Shown here one piece after another: positions 33,979-42,103 of a stretch of DNA of 64,000 nucleotides. The position numbers and the translations under genes were made by a program. This DNA is from Streptomyces sp. TLI_105. Lineage in GTDB: Bacteria > Actinomycetota > Actinomycetes > Streptomycetales > Streptomycetaceae. How positions within the stretch are numbered: position 1 is the stretch's first letter; each line of letters begins with the position of its first letter. Location of the stretch: contig NZ_FNSM01000001.1 of NCBI RefSeq assembly GCF_900105415.1, positions 310,001 through 374,000 of the forward strand, in the 5' to 3' direction. The notes beneath the pieces were generated by a model that was not told where the DNA came from, ran no database searches, and saw only the letters and a program-made list of their open reading frames with translations.

Positions 33979-34864
33979 GGCCGGGACCGGGCGGCGGGGG
34001 TTCAGGGGGCGGGGCTTCGGAGGTCGGGGCTTCCGAGGCCAGGGCTTCGGGGGCCAGGGCCTCGGGGGTCGGGAGGAGAGCGGTGAACGAGTACGGGGCC
34101 CAGGGACCGGTCATTTCGAGCAGGATTCCGGGGAGGTCCTCCGCCGCGGCCTGGATCGCCCTGCGGAAAGCGTCGGCGTCGGCGTCGGCCACCAGGAAGG
34201 CGGCGTTGGTCACGTTCTCCCCGACCGAGGCGGCGGTCAGCGGGCCGCTCTGCGGTGGATGGGCGACGTGGTCGGCCGCGTACTGCCGGGCGATCTCGGC
34301 GATCCGGTCGGCCGCGGTCCTGGCCTGCTGGTAGTGGTCCTCATGGGCGTCGCGCTGCGCCCTGCGGGCCTGGAGGTAGGCCTTGCCGGGGCCGGCGGAC
34401 GGCGCGGCCGTCCGCGTGTCCGGGGCGGTGGCGGGGCGTACGTAGATCTTGACGCCGTACTCGGTGTGGGCGGCGAGCCGGGCCAGCTGGGTGGCGAACT
34501 CCTGGCTCTGGCTCTGCAGGGCCCGCATGGCGCGGGTGCGGTCCTCGTAGAGGGTGGCCATGCGCAGGGGCAGGACGGTGGTGCGGGCGGCGAGGGTCTC
34601 GATGACGCGGTGGTGGGCGCGCGCGGTCTCCTCCAGCCAGCGCAGGTCCTCGAAGCGGGCGGGGAGCACCGCTTCCTCGAAGTCGGCGCGGGGGACGTCG
34701 CTGATGGCGAAGGCGACCGGCCCGGTGCCGTCGGGGACGGGGGCGAGGAGGGTGACGCGGCTGCCGGCCACCCCGGTCAGGGTGGGCAGGACGTCGTCCA
34801 GGGCGGGCGTCGGGGGTGTGACGGCGTAGACGTAGGTGAGCGTCGCCGCGGTGGGTCCGTTCAT
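33965..34864 (-). CDS. gvpL: GvpF/GvpL-family gas vesicle protein (GvpL; gvpZ in S. coelicolor naming)
   Basis: 299 residues. The family begins with TYVYAVTPP and contains ILPTL-like and FEDLRWLEETARAHHRVIE (in part), LPLRMATLYEDRTRAMRAL, YGVKIYVRP and the C-terminal GPWAPYSFTAL motif. A low-complexity P/E/A tail follows. The start overlaps the stop of gvpJ (ATGA). GvpF/L proteins chaperone GvpA and attach to the nascent vesicle. Confidence 0.93.
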   Translation of the reverse strand: MNGPTAATLTYVYAVTPPTPALDDVLPTLTGVAGSRVTLLAPVPDGTGPVAFAISDVPRADFEEAVLPARFEDLRWLEETARAHHRVIETLAARTTVLPLRMATLYEDRTRAMRALQSQSQEFATQLARLAAHTEYGVKIYVRPATAPDTRTAAPSAGPGKAYLQARRAQRDAHEDHYQQARTAADRIAEIARQYAADHVAHPPQSGPLTAASVGENVTNAAFLVADADADAFRRAIQAAAEDLPGILLEMTGPWAPYSFTALLPTPEALAPEALASEAPTSEAPPPEPPPPGPGHEPR

Positions 34865-35361
34865 GTCCCGGTCCTCCGCTTCGCCGTGCGACGAGCCGGC
34901 CTGGCCTCGTCCTCGGCCCCCTCCTCCTCGATGCCGACCGCGTCGGGGGTCGGGTCGGACCCGGCCGTGATCCCCTCGCGGCGCAGTCGCGCGATCTCCT
35001 CCCGCAGGCGCTGGTTCTCGGCGGCGAGCGAGGCGACGTCGTCCTGGCGGGAGGAGTCCAGCCGGGAGGAGTCCTGGCGGGACGAGTCGATGCGGGACGG
35101 ATCGTGGCGGGAGGAGAGGGACGGATCGTGCTCCCACCAGTCGATGCCCATCTCCTTGGCCTTGTCCACGGAGGCGATCAGGATGCGCAGTTTGATGGTG
35201 AGGAGTTCGATGTCGAGCAGGTTGATGCGGATGTCGCCGGCGATGACGATGCCCTTGTCCAGGACCCGCTCGAGGATGTCGGCGAGACTGCTCGCGGAGC
35301 TCGGCGGATAACCGGCCATCGGCGGATCGGCACCGAACCTGCGGGCGAGGGGGTCGGTCAC
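34861..35361 (-). CDS. gvpJ: GvpJ-type gas vesicle protein (gvpY in S. coelicolor naming)
   Basis: 166 residues from a GTG. The GvpA-family core lies at about residues 25-70: LADILERVLDKGIVIAGDIR, then LLDIELLTIKLRILIASVDK. A repetitive region of D/S/R (RHDPSRIDSSRQDSSRLDSS) and a short coiled coil (AAENQRLREEIARLRRE) with a basic tail follow. The repeats SSRxDSSR probably come from slippage. It is a tip or minor shell protein. Confidence 0.9.
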   Translation of the reverse strand: MTDPLARRFGADPPMAGYPPSSASSLADILERVLDKGIVIAGDIRINLLDIELLTIKLRILIASVDKAKEMGIDWWEHDPSLSSRHDPSRIDSSRQDSSRLDSSRQDDVASLAAENQRLREEIARLRREGITAGSDPTPDAVGIEEEGAEDEARPARRTAKRRTGT

Positions 35362-35454
35362 GAAGGTTCGCCTCCCATTGTCTGCCGTCGCCCCGCCCGT
35401 CGGACCGGTCCTGCCGGACGGCCGCGGTCACGGAACTCGAATCGGGGCGTCCGG

Positions 35455-35703
35455 TCAGGGGCCGCCCCTGCGGTACCTGTCGATCTCCTCGAGACGGTCG
35501 ATCAGCAGGTCCTCCTCACGGTCGAAGGTCTCCTCGTCGATCTCGCCCGCCGTCAGTCGGCGTTCCAGTTCGGCGAGGCGGGCCATGACCGGTGCCGGGT
35601 CGTAGTACTCGGCCTCCGCCTTCTCCGCGACGCGCCGGGCAGCCCACACCGCGGTGCGGACCGGGGCCAGCGGCAGAGTGACGAGTTGCCCCAGCAGACC
35701 CAT
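35455..35703 (-). CDS. gvpG: Gas vesicle protein GvpG
   Basis: 82 residues with GGAGGGAG before the ATG. The N-terminus LLGQLVTLPLAPVRTAVW and the C-terminal LERRLTAGEIDEETFDREED coiled-coil-like helix are characteristic. It is an accessory protein of vesicle assembly. It is separated from gvpJ by 93 bases, the widest gap in the operon. Confidence 0.93.
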   Translation of the reverse strand: MGLLGQLVTLPLAPVRTAVWAARRVAEKAEAEYYDPAPVMARLAELERRLTAGEIDEETFDREEDLLIDRLEEIDRYRRGGP

Positions 35704-35747
35704 CGTGCTCCCTCCTTCCTCACTCCCTCCGGGCGGTCACCGGCGGC

Positions 35748-36467
35748 CTACGAGATGAAGCTGTAGGGGGGCAGCGGCCCGGTCAGCCGGACCTCGACGC
35801 CGTCGCCGCGGTCCCCCGCCTGTTCGTCGAGGACCTTCAGGACCCCCTCGTCGTCCCGCCGGACGAGCAGGGACAGGGCGAGGAAGTCGTCGCCGCCGAC
35901 GGGATGGACGACGTGCTCCCGGCCCAGCGGCGCCAGGGAACCGATCAGCTCCTCGGCCGCGTTCGCGCGGCGCCGCTCGACCTCTTCGGCGACCATGCGT
36001 CCCAGCTCCACGGGCAGCCGGGGATCCTCGGAGCCCTGGCGGATCTCGTCGTTGAGCCGACGCGCCTCGGGCAGGTCCTCGAGGATCTCCCGGAGCAGGA
36101 GGTCCTCCGCCCGGGAGGCCTTCACGTGGTACTCGGCGCAGTCGGCGACGCGCTCCAGCGCCGCGCGGTAGAAGTCCTCCTTCTCGTCGAGCGCCCGCAG
36201 GACGGCGTCGTCATCGGGGGCGGTGTAGCCGAACCGCAGCGGCAGCTGGGTTCCGTCATCCAGCAGACGGTCCTGGACCGCCTGGTGGGCGGACACGTCC
36301 CGCCGCTTCGGCCGGATCTCTTCCTCGATGTCGCTCACCACGGCGCGCAGCGCCTCCGTGGACAGGACCCGCACCGCCGCTCCCTCGGATCCGACCCCTG
36401 TCATGCCCTCGATCCGGCAGGGGTGGTCGCGCGTGGTCACCGCGTAGACGTAGACGGCCATGGTCAT
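35748..36467 (-). CDS. gvpF: Gas vesicle protein GvpF
   Basis: 239 residues, start coupled to gvpA by ATGA overlap. The GvpF/L family is evident: [51 protein letters not shown] (in part) and the terminal [10 protein letters not shown]. GvpF binds GvpA monomers and adds them to the growing shell. It is a paralogue of the gvpL product four genes on. Confidence 0.94.
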   Translation of the reverse strand: MTMAVYVYAVTTRDHPCRIEGMTGVGSEGAAVRVLSTEALRAVVSDIEEEIRPKRRDVSAHQAVQDRLLDDGTQLPLRFGYTAPDDDAVLRALDEKEDFYRAALERVADCAEYHVKASRAEDLLLREILEDLPEARRLNDEIRQGSEDPRLPVELGRMVAEEVERRRANAAEELIGSLAPLGREHVVHPVGGDDFLALSLLVRRDDEGVLKVLDEQAGDRGDGVEVRLTGPLPPYSFIS

Positions 36468-36916
36468 TCCCTCTCGCGTCGCGCCGTCCGCCGCTCCGGC
36501 TTCCGGCGCCGAGGAGCCTCCTGCTCCTCCTCATCGCCCTCGTCCTCGTCCCCCCGGCCGGACAGCGACTGGGTGACAGCCTCCATCGCGCCGCTGAGGG
36601 CGCCCTTGGTCTTGCCCCGGCTGCCGCCCTCGACCATCTTGTCCATCATGTCAGGCAGCTGGGTGGGGGCCTTGCGGCCGGATTCCAGGTCGAGGCGGTT
36701 GCACGCCTCCGCGAAGCGGAGGTACGTGTCGACGCTGGCCACGACCACCCGGACGTCGATCTTGAGGATTTCGATTCCGACCAGGGAGACGCGTACGAAC
36801 GCGTCGATGACCAGCCCGCGGTCCAGGATGAGCTCCAGGACGTCGTAGAGGTTCCCTGAACCGCCTTGGCCGCCGCGACCCGGACTTCCGCTCGCTCCCT
36901 GCGGCATCACCGTCAT
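36464..36916 (-). CDS. gvpA: Major gas vesicle structural protein GvpA, with long charged tail
   Basis: 150 residues. The conserved shell-protein core is [20 protein letters not shown], then [20 protein letters not shown] and [15 protein letters not shown]. About 70 extra residues rich in G, S, E and R follow. This extended form is usual in Streptomyces, whereas buoyant bacteria have about 70 residues in all. Streptomyces gas vesicles have not been convincingly seen in most species, and the clusters respond to hyperosmotic stress. Confidence 0.93.
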   Translation of the reverse strand: MTVMPQGASGSPGRGGQGGSGNLYDVLELILDRGLVIDAFVRVSLVGIEILKIDVRVVVASVDTYLRFAEACNRLDLESGRKAPTQLPDMMDKMVEGGSRGKTKGALSGAMEAVTQSLSGRGDEDEGDEEEQEAPRRRKPERRTARRERE

Positions 36917-36943
36917 GACGTTTCCCTTCGCGGCCCGGCCCTC

Positions 36944-37306
36944 TCAGCGGCCGGACCGGTCGATCATGCCCCGGCTGTACCGCCGGGTGCGTTCGTAGGA
37001 GATCAGCTCGCCGGACGCGTCCAGCTCGACCCGGTAGCTGCCCATGACGCTGGTGGTCTCCGGGATGCGTTCGAGCTCGACCACCTCCACCACGGCCTCC
37101 CAGCCCTCGTCCGTGGGCTTCAGGGACGTCACCGACTCCGGGGGCCTGCCGAGCAGTTCCGAGAGCTGCTCGGCCGCGGCCCGCAGCGCCGCCGCAGCGC
37201 CCTGTCTGCGGGAGCCGGCCGCCTTGCGCGCGGGCCTGGTGGACCGCTGCGTGTCGTCGTCCCGTGCGGGACGGCGCCGACGGCGTTCTGGGTCCGGTGT
37301 GGTCAT
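36944..37306 (-). CDS. gvpO: Gas vesicle protein GvpO
   Basis: 120 residues with GAAGGAA before the ATG. A basic N-terminus (about 40 residues, RRRRRPARDDD) precedes the GvpO domain: LSELLGRPPESVTSLKPTDEGW (in part), VVEVVELERIPETTSVMGSY and SYERTRRYSRG. It is the first gene of the operon. The 200-base gap to the divergent gene must hold the operon promoter, including two CGCATA motifs near 37393-37407. Confidence 0.93.
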   Translation of the reverse strand: MTTPDPERRRRRPARDDDTQRSTRPARKAAGSRRQGAAAALRAAAEQLSELLGRPPESVTSLKPTDEGWEAVVEVVELERIPETTSVMGSYRVELDASGELISYERTRRYSRGMIDRSGR

Positions 37307-37506
37307 CTGATTCCTTCGTGAATCGGACTTCCCTTTGACCCACGCGTCTCCCCCAGGAGATCCGCCCCACTCCACCTGAAGAGAATTTTCTTCGCATACC
37401 GCCGCATATCCGGAGCCGCGTCGAGCACCCCCCAGATAAGACCCCGAGCGTCGGGGCCGGTCGTCACCTGACGTCGACCACCTCTCACCTGGGAAGGACG
37501 AGGCTG

Positions 37507-38535
37507 ATGGAGGACACGACCAAGATCGCCCTGGCAGCCGCCGTTGCAGGAGGCTACGTACTGGGGCGGACCAAGAAGGGCCGCATGGCCCTGTCGCTCG
37601 CGACCTACCTCGCGGGCCGGAAACTCGATCTCCGACCCGGCCAGCTCGTGGCACAGGGGGTCCGGAAACTCGGGGAGATGCCCCAGACCGCCGAGCTCGG
37701 AGAACAGCTCCGGGGCGAAGCCCTCCAAGCCGGTCGCAAGGCCCTCACCGCTGCTGCCAACCGCCAGCTCGCCGGCCTGGCCGACTCCATTCATCAGCGC
37801 ACGCTCGACCTCGGTCGCGGCGGCAAGGAGCCCGATGAGGAGGACGAGGGGTACGAGGAGGACGAGGCGTACGAGGACGAGGACGTCGACGAGGAGCCCT
37901 ACGAGGACGAGGCGGCGGACGACGAGGAGGCAGGCCCGCGCGAGGCACGGGGAGAGGAAGAAGAGGAAGAGGAAGAAGAGGAAGAGCCGGAGGAAGAAGA
38001 GCCGGAGGAAGAAGAGCCGGAGGAGGAAGAGCCGGAGGAGGAACAGGAAGCCGAGGACGAGGAGGGCCGGGAACCCGAGGACGAGCAGGAGGAAGAGGAG
38101 GAGGCACCCCCGAAACGGCCCCGAGGCAAGAGTTCACGGACCTCCACGACGGGCCGCAGTGCGCCCGCCCGCCGCTCCTCGCCCCGCAAGAGCGCCGCGA
38201 AGAAGCCGGAGCCGGCGGCCGCCAAGAAGACGGCGGCCAAGAAGACCACGTCGTCCGGAAGCCGGGGCACGGCGAAGAAGAGCACACCGGCGAAGAAGAC
38301 CACGACCGCGCGCGGAAGCACCCCGGCGAAGAAGGCGCCGGCGAAGAAGACAGCTTCGGGCGGAAGTCGTACCGCGGCGAAGAAGACCACGTCGTCCCGG
38401 CCCCCCGCCAAGAAGGCGGCGGCCAAGAAGACCCCGGCGAAGAAGACCACCGCGCGCAAGGCGACGGGCGGCAGCGCCAGGAAGACCACGTCGGCGAAGA
38501 AGACGACGGCGCGCAAGCCGTCTACGCGGAGGTAG
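37507..38535 (+). CDS. gvp-linked protein with acidic block and histone-H1-like lysine-rich tail
   Basis: 342 residues. Residues 1-105 are a folded-looking domain beginning with a hydrophobic alanine-rich helix (KIALAAAVAGGYVLGRTKKG) and further helices. Residues 108-200 are almost entirely E, D, P and Y, including long glutamate runs. Residues 205-342 are repeats of AKKT/AKKTT and SGS with no acidic residues, like eukaryotic H1 tails or mycobacterial HupB. It could bridge an acidic surface and DNA or polyanions. It starts divergently from gvpO and is followed after four bases by the SRPBCC gene. Function unknown. Confidence 0.85.
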   Translation: MEDTTKIALAAAVAGGYVLGRTKKGRMALSLATYLAGRKLDLRPGQLVAQGVRKLGEMPQTAELGEQLRGEALQAGRKALTAAANRQLAGLADSIHQRTLDLGRGGKEPDEEDEGYEEDEAYEDEDVDEEPYEDEAADDEEAGPREARGEEEEEEEEEEEPEEEEPEEEEPEEEEPEEEQEAEDEEGREPEDEQEEEEEAPPKRPRGKSSRTSTTGRSAPARRSSPRKSAAKKPEPAAAKKTAAKKTTSSGSRGTAKKSTPAKKTTTARGSTPAKKAPAKKTASGGSRTAAKKTTSSRPPAKKAAAKKTPAKKTTARKATGGSARKTTSAKKTTARKPSTRR

Positions 38536-38539
38536 CGCC

Positions 38540-39577
38540 ATGGCCACCGATCGTGAACGCTCGTCGTCGAACTCCTCATCCCCCATGGATCAGCTGCTCG
38601 AGGAAGTCGGCGAATACCTGCGGACGCAGGCGGACCGCCTGGCCGACAAGGCCGTGGACAAAGTGGGGGACCTCACCGACCAGCTCTCCGACGTGGCGGA
38701 GAACGGGGGATCGCTCGCCGGCATCGGCGGCCGTCTCCTCAAGGGCGACTCGCCCCTGAAGGCCGTCGCGGGCACCACCTTCGACAGCGTCAAGGACACG
38801 GTCAAGAACGTCGGCGGCGGGCTGCTCGGCAAAGGAGGCAAGTCCCGCAAGAGCGGAGCCAAACCGACGCACATCTGCGAGTCGATCGACATCGGCGTCC
38901 CGCTGCGTACCGCGTACGACCAGTGGACGCAGTACGCGGACTTCAGCACGTTCGCCAAGGGGGTGCGCAGTGTCTCCCAGGGCGACGACACCACCAGCGA
39001 CTGGAAGGTCAAGGTCGGTCCCTCCACACGCAGCTGGAAGGCCAGCGTCCAGGAGCAGGTGCCGGACGAGCGCATCATGTGGAGCTCCGACGGCCCCAAG
39101 GGCACCACGCGTGGATGCGTCAGCTTCCACGAACTGGCCCCGGCACTCACCCGCGTGCTCGTGGTCGTCGAGTACTACCCCTCCGGCCTCTTCGAGAAGA
39201 CGGGCAACATCTGGCGTGCCCAGGGGAGGCGGCTGCGCCTGGACCTCAAGCACTTCGCCCGTCACGTGACCCTCTCCAACGAGGAGCCGGATGGCTGGCG
39301 GGGCGAGATCCGCGACGGCGAGGTGGTGCGCAGCCACGAGGAAGCCGTCGAAGAGGAAGAGGCCTCGCAGGACCAGCCGGAGGAGGACGAGGACGAGGAG
39401 TACGACGACGAGGAAGAGGGTGAAGAGGAGGAGGGAACCGACGGCGAGGATGAGGGCGAGTACAAGAACGAGGACGAGGACGAAGGCGAGTACGAGGACG
39501 AGGAAGAGGACGAGGGTGAGGGCGAGGGCGACTGGGATGAGGAGGAGGCTCGCCCCGGCCGCCGAGCGAGGCGCTGA
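38540..39577 (+). CDS. SRPBCC (polyketide cyclase/dehydrase-like) protein with acidic tail, gvp-linked
   Basis: 345 residues; GGAGGT overlaps the stop of the previous gene. Residues 1-110 are helical with a coiled-coil-like stretch (MDQLLEEVGEYLRTQADRLA) and a glycine/lysine link. Residues 110-260 form an SRPBCC/START fold: ICESIDIGVPLRTAYDQWTQY, cited in part (VPLRTAYDQWTQYADF), then KASVQEQVPDERIMWSSDG and GCVSFHELAP. The last 85 residues are nearly all E, D, Y and G. The two-gene unit beside gvp genes recurs in Streptomyces as I recall, which would suggest a role in vesicle or membrane organisation. Confidence 0.85.
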   Translation: MATDRERSSSNSSSPMDQLLEEVGEYLRTQADRLADKAVDKVGDLTDQLSDVAENGGSLAGIGGRLLKGDSPLKAVAGTTFDSVKDTVKNVGGGLLGKGGKSRKSGAKPTHICESIDIGVPLRTAYDQWTQYADFSTFAKGVRSVSQGDDTTSDWKVKVGPSTRSWKASVQEQVPDERIMWSSDGPKGTTRGCVSFHELAPALTRVLVVVEYYPSGLFEKTGNIWRAQGRRLRLDLKHFARHVTLSNEEPDGWRGEIRDGEVVRSHEEAVEEEEASQDQPEEDEDEEYDDEEEGEEEEGTDGEDEGEYKNEDEDEGEYEDEEEDEGEGEGDWDEEEARPGRRARR

Positions 39578-39628
39578 GGAAGCGGGCCGCCGGGCATGAC
39601 CCGGCGCGATCAGAATCAGAAGAACAAG

Positions 39629-39662
39629 AAGGAGGCTGTCGTCCGAGGACGACAGCCTCCTT
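39629..39662. terminator. 16-bp bidirectional terminator hairpin
   Basis: AAGGAGGCTGTCGTCC and its exact reverse complement are separated by GA. It lies between the SRPBCC gene and the convergent CsbD-like gene. The AA start and TT end give U-tract-like edges in both directions. Confidence 0.85.
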
Positions 39663-39684
39663 CGTCGGCGCCTCGACCGGGCAT

Positions 39685-39858
39685 TCAGTGCTTCATCGTG
39701 TCCTTGGCCTTCTGCCCGGCCTGCTTGGCATCCGCGGCCGCCTGTTCGGCCTTGCCCTTGAGCTCCATGCTCTCGTTGCCGACGGCCTTACCGGTGGTCT
39801 CCTTCACCTTGCCCTTCATTCCCTTGCCGACGTTCTTGGCCTTCTTTCCAGCGGCCAT
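39685..39858 (-). CDS. CsbD-family small stress protein
   Basis: 57 residues. GGAGGTG lies seven bases before the ATG. The sequence MKGKVKETTGKAVGN, then ELKGKAEQAAADAKQ and QKAKDTMKH, is the CsbD pattern of repeated K/G/A amphipathic helices. In Bacillus csbD depends on SigB; in Streptomyces such genes often belong to osmotic or SigB-like regulons. The gene is short and easily overlooked. Next on this strand come a small basic protein and a GlsB-like protein, perhaps a stress cassette. Confidence 0.88.
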   Translation of the reverse strand: MAAGKKAKNVGKGMKGKVKETTGKAVGNESMELKGKAEQAAADAKQAGQKAKDTMKH

Positions 39859-39895
39859 TTCCGTTCACCTCCGACATCTTGTCGACCTTCCCGAG

Positions 39896-40123
39896 TCAGG
39901 ACGCCCCCAGGGGCGACCGCGCCTCCAGCCGCAGCCATCTCGGCAGCACGGCCCGGAACGTGGTGCGCACCATTCGGCCGGCCATCCATCGCCCGCCGCG
40001 AGCCGTCATCCGCATCCCCCACCACGACGCCCACACGGCGCCGCGGCACATCACGGCGCGGGGCGTCCAGTAGGCGCTCCCGCGGCGACGGCCCCACTTC
40101 CGGCGATGCCGTCTCCGGCCCAT
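39896..40123 (-). CDS. Possible small very basic protein
   Basis: A 75-codon frame rich in R, W and M (MGRRRHRRKWGRRRGSAYW at the start, AVLPRWLRLEARSP near the end). It fills the gap between the CsbD-like and GlsB-like genes on the same strand, with only eight bases to the latter. Composition is odd and no family is recognised. It may not be real. Confidence 0.35.
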   Translation of the reverse strand: MGRRRHRRKWGRRRGSAYWTPRAVMCRGAVWASWWGMRMTARGGRWMAGRMVRTTFRAVLPRWLRLEARSPLGAS

Positions 40124-40131
40124 GGCGATCC

Positions 40132-40398
40132 TCACGAATGTCTTCTGCCGGCCACGAGCCGGTAGAGGATCAGGAGGATGACAGATCCGACGATGGCGGC
40201 GATCCAGGTGGAAAGCTCGAAGAATCCGTCGATGGAGTCGACATCGAAAATGACCTTTCCGAGCCATCCTCCCAGAAGGGCGCCGGCGATTCCGATCAGT
40301 ATCGTCACGATGCAGCCGCCGGGGTCCCGGCCCGGCATCAAGGCTTTCGCGATGATTCCGGCGAGCAGACCCAGCAGAATCCAGCCGATGATTCCCAT
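40132..40398 (-). CDS. GlsB/YeaQ/YmgE-family stress membrane protein
   Basis: 88 residues with AAGAGGAA before the ATG. Three membrane helices are visible: GIIGWILLGLLAGIIAKAL, then the glycine-rich CIVTILIGIAGALLGGWLG and a C-terminal TWIAAIVGSVILLILYRL. The PGRDPGG motif between helices one and two is typical of transglycosylase-associated/GlsB proteins. These accumulate under envelope, acid or bacteriocin stress. Confidence 0.93.
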   Translation of the reverse strand: MGIIGWILLGLLAGIIAKALMPGRDPGGCIVTILIGIAGALLGGWLGKVIFDVDSIDGFFELSTWIAAIVGSVILLILYRLVAGRRHS

Positions 40399-40577
40399 GG
40401 GGTTCCTCTTGTCAGGGCACCAATCTTCTGTAATCCATCTGCGCAGCCCAGCCGACGCCAAACATGGATGTCACACAAATCTGAAGCGTCAACGAGTACC
40501 GAAGCGCCAGGTGGCGGTCTCTGTCCAGGAAGGCCCTCGCAGCGGGTGTGTCCGTGTATCGCGGGCGTATCGGAAAT

Positions 40578-40586
40578 CGCATACGC
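40578..40586. promoter_or_regulatory. CGCATACGC motif upstream of the VanZ gene
   Basis: This nonamer recurs twice upstream of the response-regulator gene (see the repeat at 41346-41380). It lies 33 bases upstream of the VanZ-like start, so it may be the binding site of the response regulator. Confidence 0.4.
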
Positions 40587-40618
40587 CCCCGCAACCGCCC
40601 GCCGTCTCCAATGGGGGC

Positions 40619-41320
40619 ATGAACCACCACGCGTCCCTGCCCGCACCGTCCCGCCACGCGCGCCGGGCCGTGCTCCTCGGCTCGGCGGTCCTCGGCACGG
40701 CGGGCTTGTTCGTCGTACGGCGGCCGCTCATGATGTCCGCTCCGACGTGCCTGGCCGGGCGGTGGCACGGTTGCCTGGACACGTTCAACGGCGTCGTGCT
40801 CGTCACCCTGACCGCGCTGCCCCTGGCCGCCCTGGTGACGTGGGCTCTGGCCCGTCGTCGGCGTGCCGCCGGTGTCGCGGCGGCGTGGCGGATGTCGCTG
40901 GCCGAGGTGGGGATGGTGCACGGGACGGTGCCGTTCCTGTGGATGACCATGATGCCGGGCGCCGGGGCCGGCACCGTCCCCGGCCGGACGAGCCTGGTAC
41001 CGCTGCGGGACCTGGTCACGATGGGGCCGCTCGGGATCGCCGGCAACCTGCTGGTCTTCGCGTCCCTGGGGTTCTTCGCGCCGATGCGGTTCGGGGCGGT
41101 GGCGTCCGTGCCGAGGATCCTGGCTCTCGGGGCGGGCTGCTCGGTCCTGGTCGAGACCGCGCAGTACGTCCTGCGGCTCGACCGGGTGTCCTCCGTGGAC
41201 GACGTCCTGGTCAACGCCGCCGGCGCCGTGCTGGCCGCACTGGCGTCGCGCCGCTGGTGGCGCACTCCGGCAGACGCTCCGGCGGAGCGGCCTCGCCCCG
41301 CTCCGGCACCGGCGGGCTGA
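40619..41320 (+). CDS. VanZ-family membrane protein
   Basis: 233 residues. After a basic N-terminus, about five hydrophobic segments occur. The VanZ pattern is clear in the second half: MGPLGIAGNLLVFASLGFFAPM, cited in part (IAGNLLVFASLGFFAPMRF), then GCSVLVETAQYVL and SSVDDVLVNAAGAVLAAL (the D-D/N-x-x-G motif). VanZ proteins lower teicoplanin susceptibility or are of unknown function. It stands next to and upstream of a two-component system on the same strand with an 87-base gap. Confidence 0.9.
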   Translation: MNHHASLPAPSRHARRAVLLGSAVLGTAGLFVVRRPLMMSAPTCLAGRWHGCLDTFNGVVLVTLTALPLAALVTWALARRRRAAGVAAAWRMSLAEVGMVHGTVPFLWMTMMPGAGAGTVPGRTSLVPLRDLVTMGPLGIAGNLLVFASLGFFAPMRFGAVASVPRILALGAGCSVLVETAQYVLRLDRVSSVDDVLVNAAGAVLAALASRRWWRTPADAPAERPRPAPAPAG

Positions 41321-41345
41321 GCCGCGACCCCGACGGGTCCCACGT

Positions 41346-41380
41346 CTCCGCATACGCGGGCGCCTCCGCATACGCGGGCG
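41346..41380 (+). repeat. Two 17-base direct repeats in front of the response-regulator gene
   Basis: CTCCGCATACGCGGGCG occurs at 41346-41362 and again at 41364-41380, a period of 18 bases, followed by a partial ATATGCGGGG. This resembles tandem OmpR-type binding sites. The second copy ends 27 bases before the ATG. Confidence 0.65.
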
Positions 41381-41407
41381 ATATGCGGGGTTGCCTAGGC
41401 TTCGGCC

Positions 41408-42103
41408 ATGCGTGTACTGATCGTGGAGGACGAGCCCTACCTCGCCGAAGCCGTACGGGACGGTCTGCGGCTGGAGGCGATCGCCGCCGACATCGCCGGC
41501 GACGGCGACTCCGCCCTGGAGCTGCTCGGCGTCCACTCCTACGACCTCGCGGTCCTCGACCGGGACATCCCCGGCCCCTCCGGCGACGAGGTCGCCCGGC
41601 GCATCGTCGCCTCCGGCAGCGGCATCCCGATCCTCATGCTCACCGCCGCCGACCGCATCGACGACAAGGCCTCCGGTTTCGAGCTCGGCGCCGACGACTA
41701 CCTCACCAAACCGTTCGAGCTGCGGGAGCTCGTCCTGCGGCTGCGGGCGCTCGACCGCAGGCGCGCGTACGCCCGGCCCCCGGTCCGCGAGCTCGCGGGC
41801 CTGCGCGTCGACCCCTTCCGCCGGGAGGTCTTCCGCGACGGGCGTCACGTCGCGCTCACCCGCAAGCAGTTCGCCGTGCTGGAGGTCCTCGTCGCCGCCG
41901 AAGGAGGAGTGGTCGGCGCCGAAGAGCTGCTGGCGCGGGCCTGGGACGAGCACGCCGATCCCTTCACCAACGCCGTCCGCATCACCGTCTCCGCCCTGCG
42001 CAAACGGCTCGGCGAACCATGGGTCATCGCCACGGTGCCGGGGGTGGGCTATCGCATCGACGTCGGTCCCGACAGCCCTCGCTCCGGAAGCGCGCATGTC
42101 TAG
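41408..42103 (+). CDS. OmpR/PhoB-family response regulator
   Basis: 231 residues. Receiver domain: acidic pocket EDE at 7-9, phosphoacceptor Asp51 in LAVLDRDIPG, Thr/Ser in LMLTAADR and Lys in LTKPFELRELV. The winged-helix output domain ends with TNAVRITVSALRKRLG and ATVPGVGYRID. The kinase gene overlaps its 3' end by eight bases. It likely autoregulates through the direct repeats upstream. Confidence 0.95.
   Translation: MRVLIVEDEPYLAEAVRDGLRLEAIAADIAGDGDSALELLGVHSYDLAVLDRDIPGPSGDEVARRIVASGSGIPILMLTAADRIDDKASGFELGADDYLTKPFELRELVLRLRALDRRRAYARPPVRELAGLRVDPFRREVFRDGRHVALTRKQFAVLEVLVAAEGGVVGAEELLARAWDEHADPFTNAVRITVSALRKRLGEPWVIATVPGVGYRIDVGPDSPRSGSAHV

Noticed and set aside
37544..39577. A long second-frame reading of the acidic/basic gene that joins the SRPBCC frame
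   Set aside because: In the first part it gives only R/K/P runs; the proper frame has a start, ribosome site and a structured N-terminal domain. The SRPBCC gene has its own GGAGGT and ATG.
39629..39662. Hairpin considered as a possible small RNA or attachment site
   Set aside because: Position between two convergent genes and perfect short-loop stem fit an ordinary bidirectional terminator.
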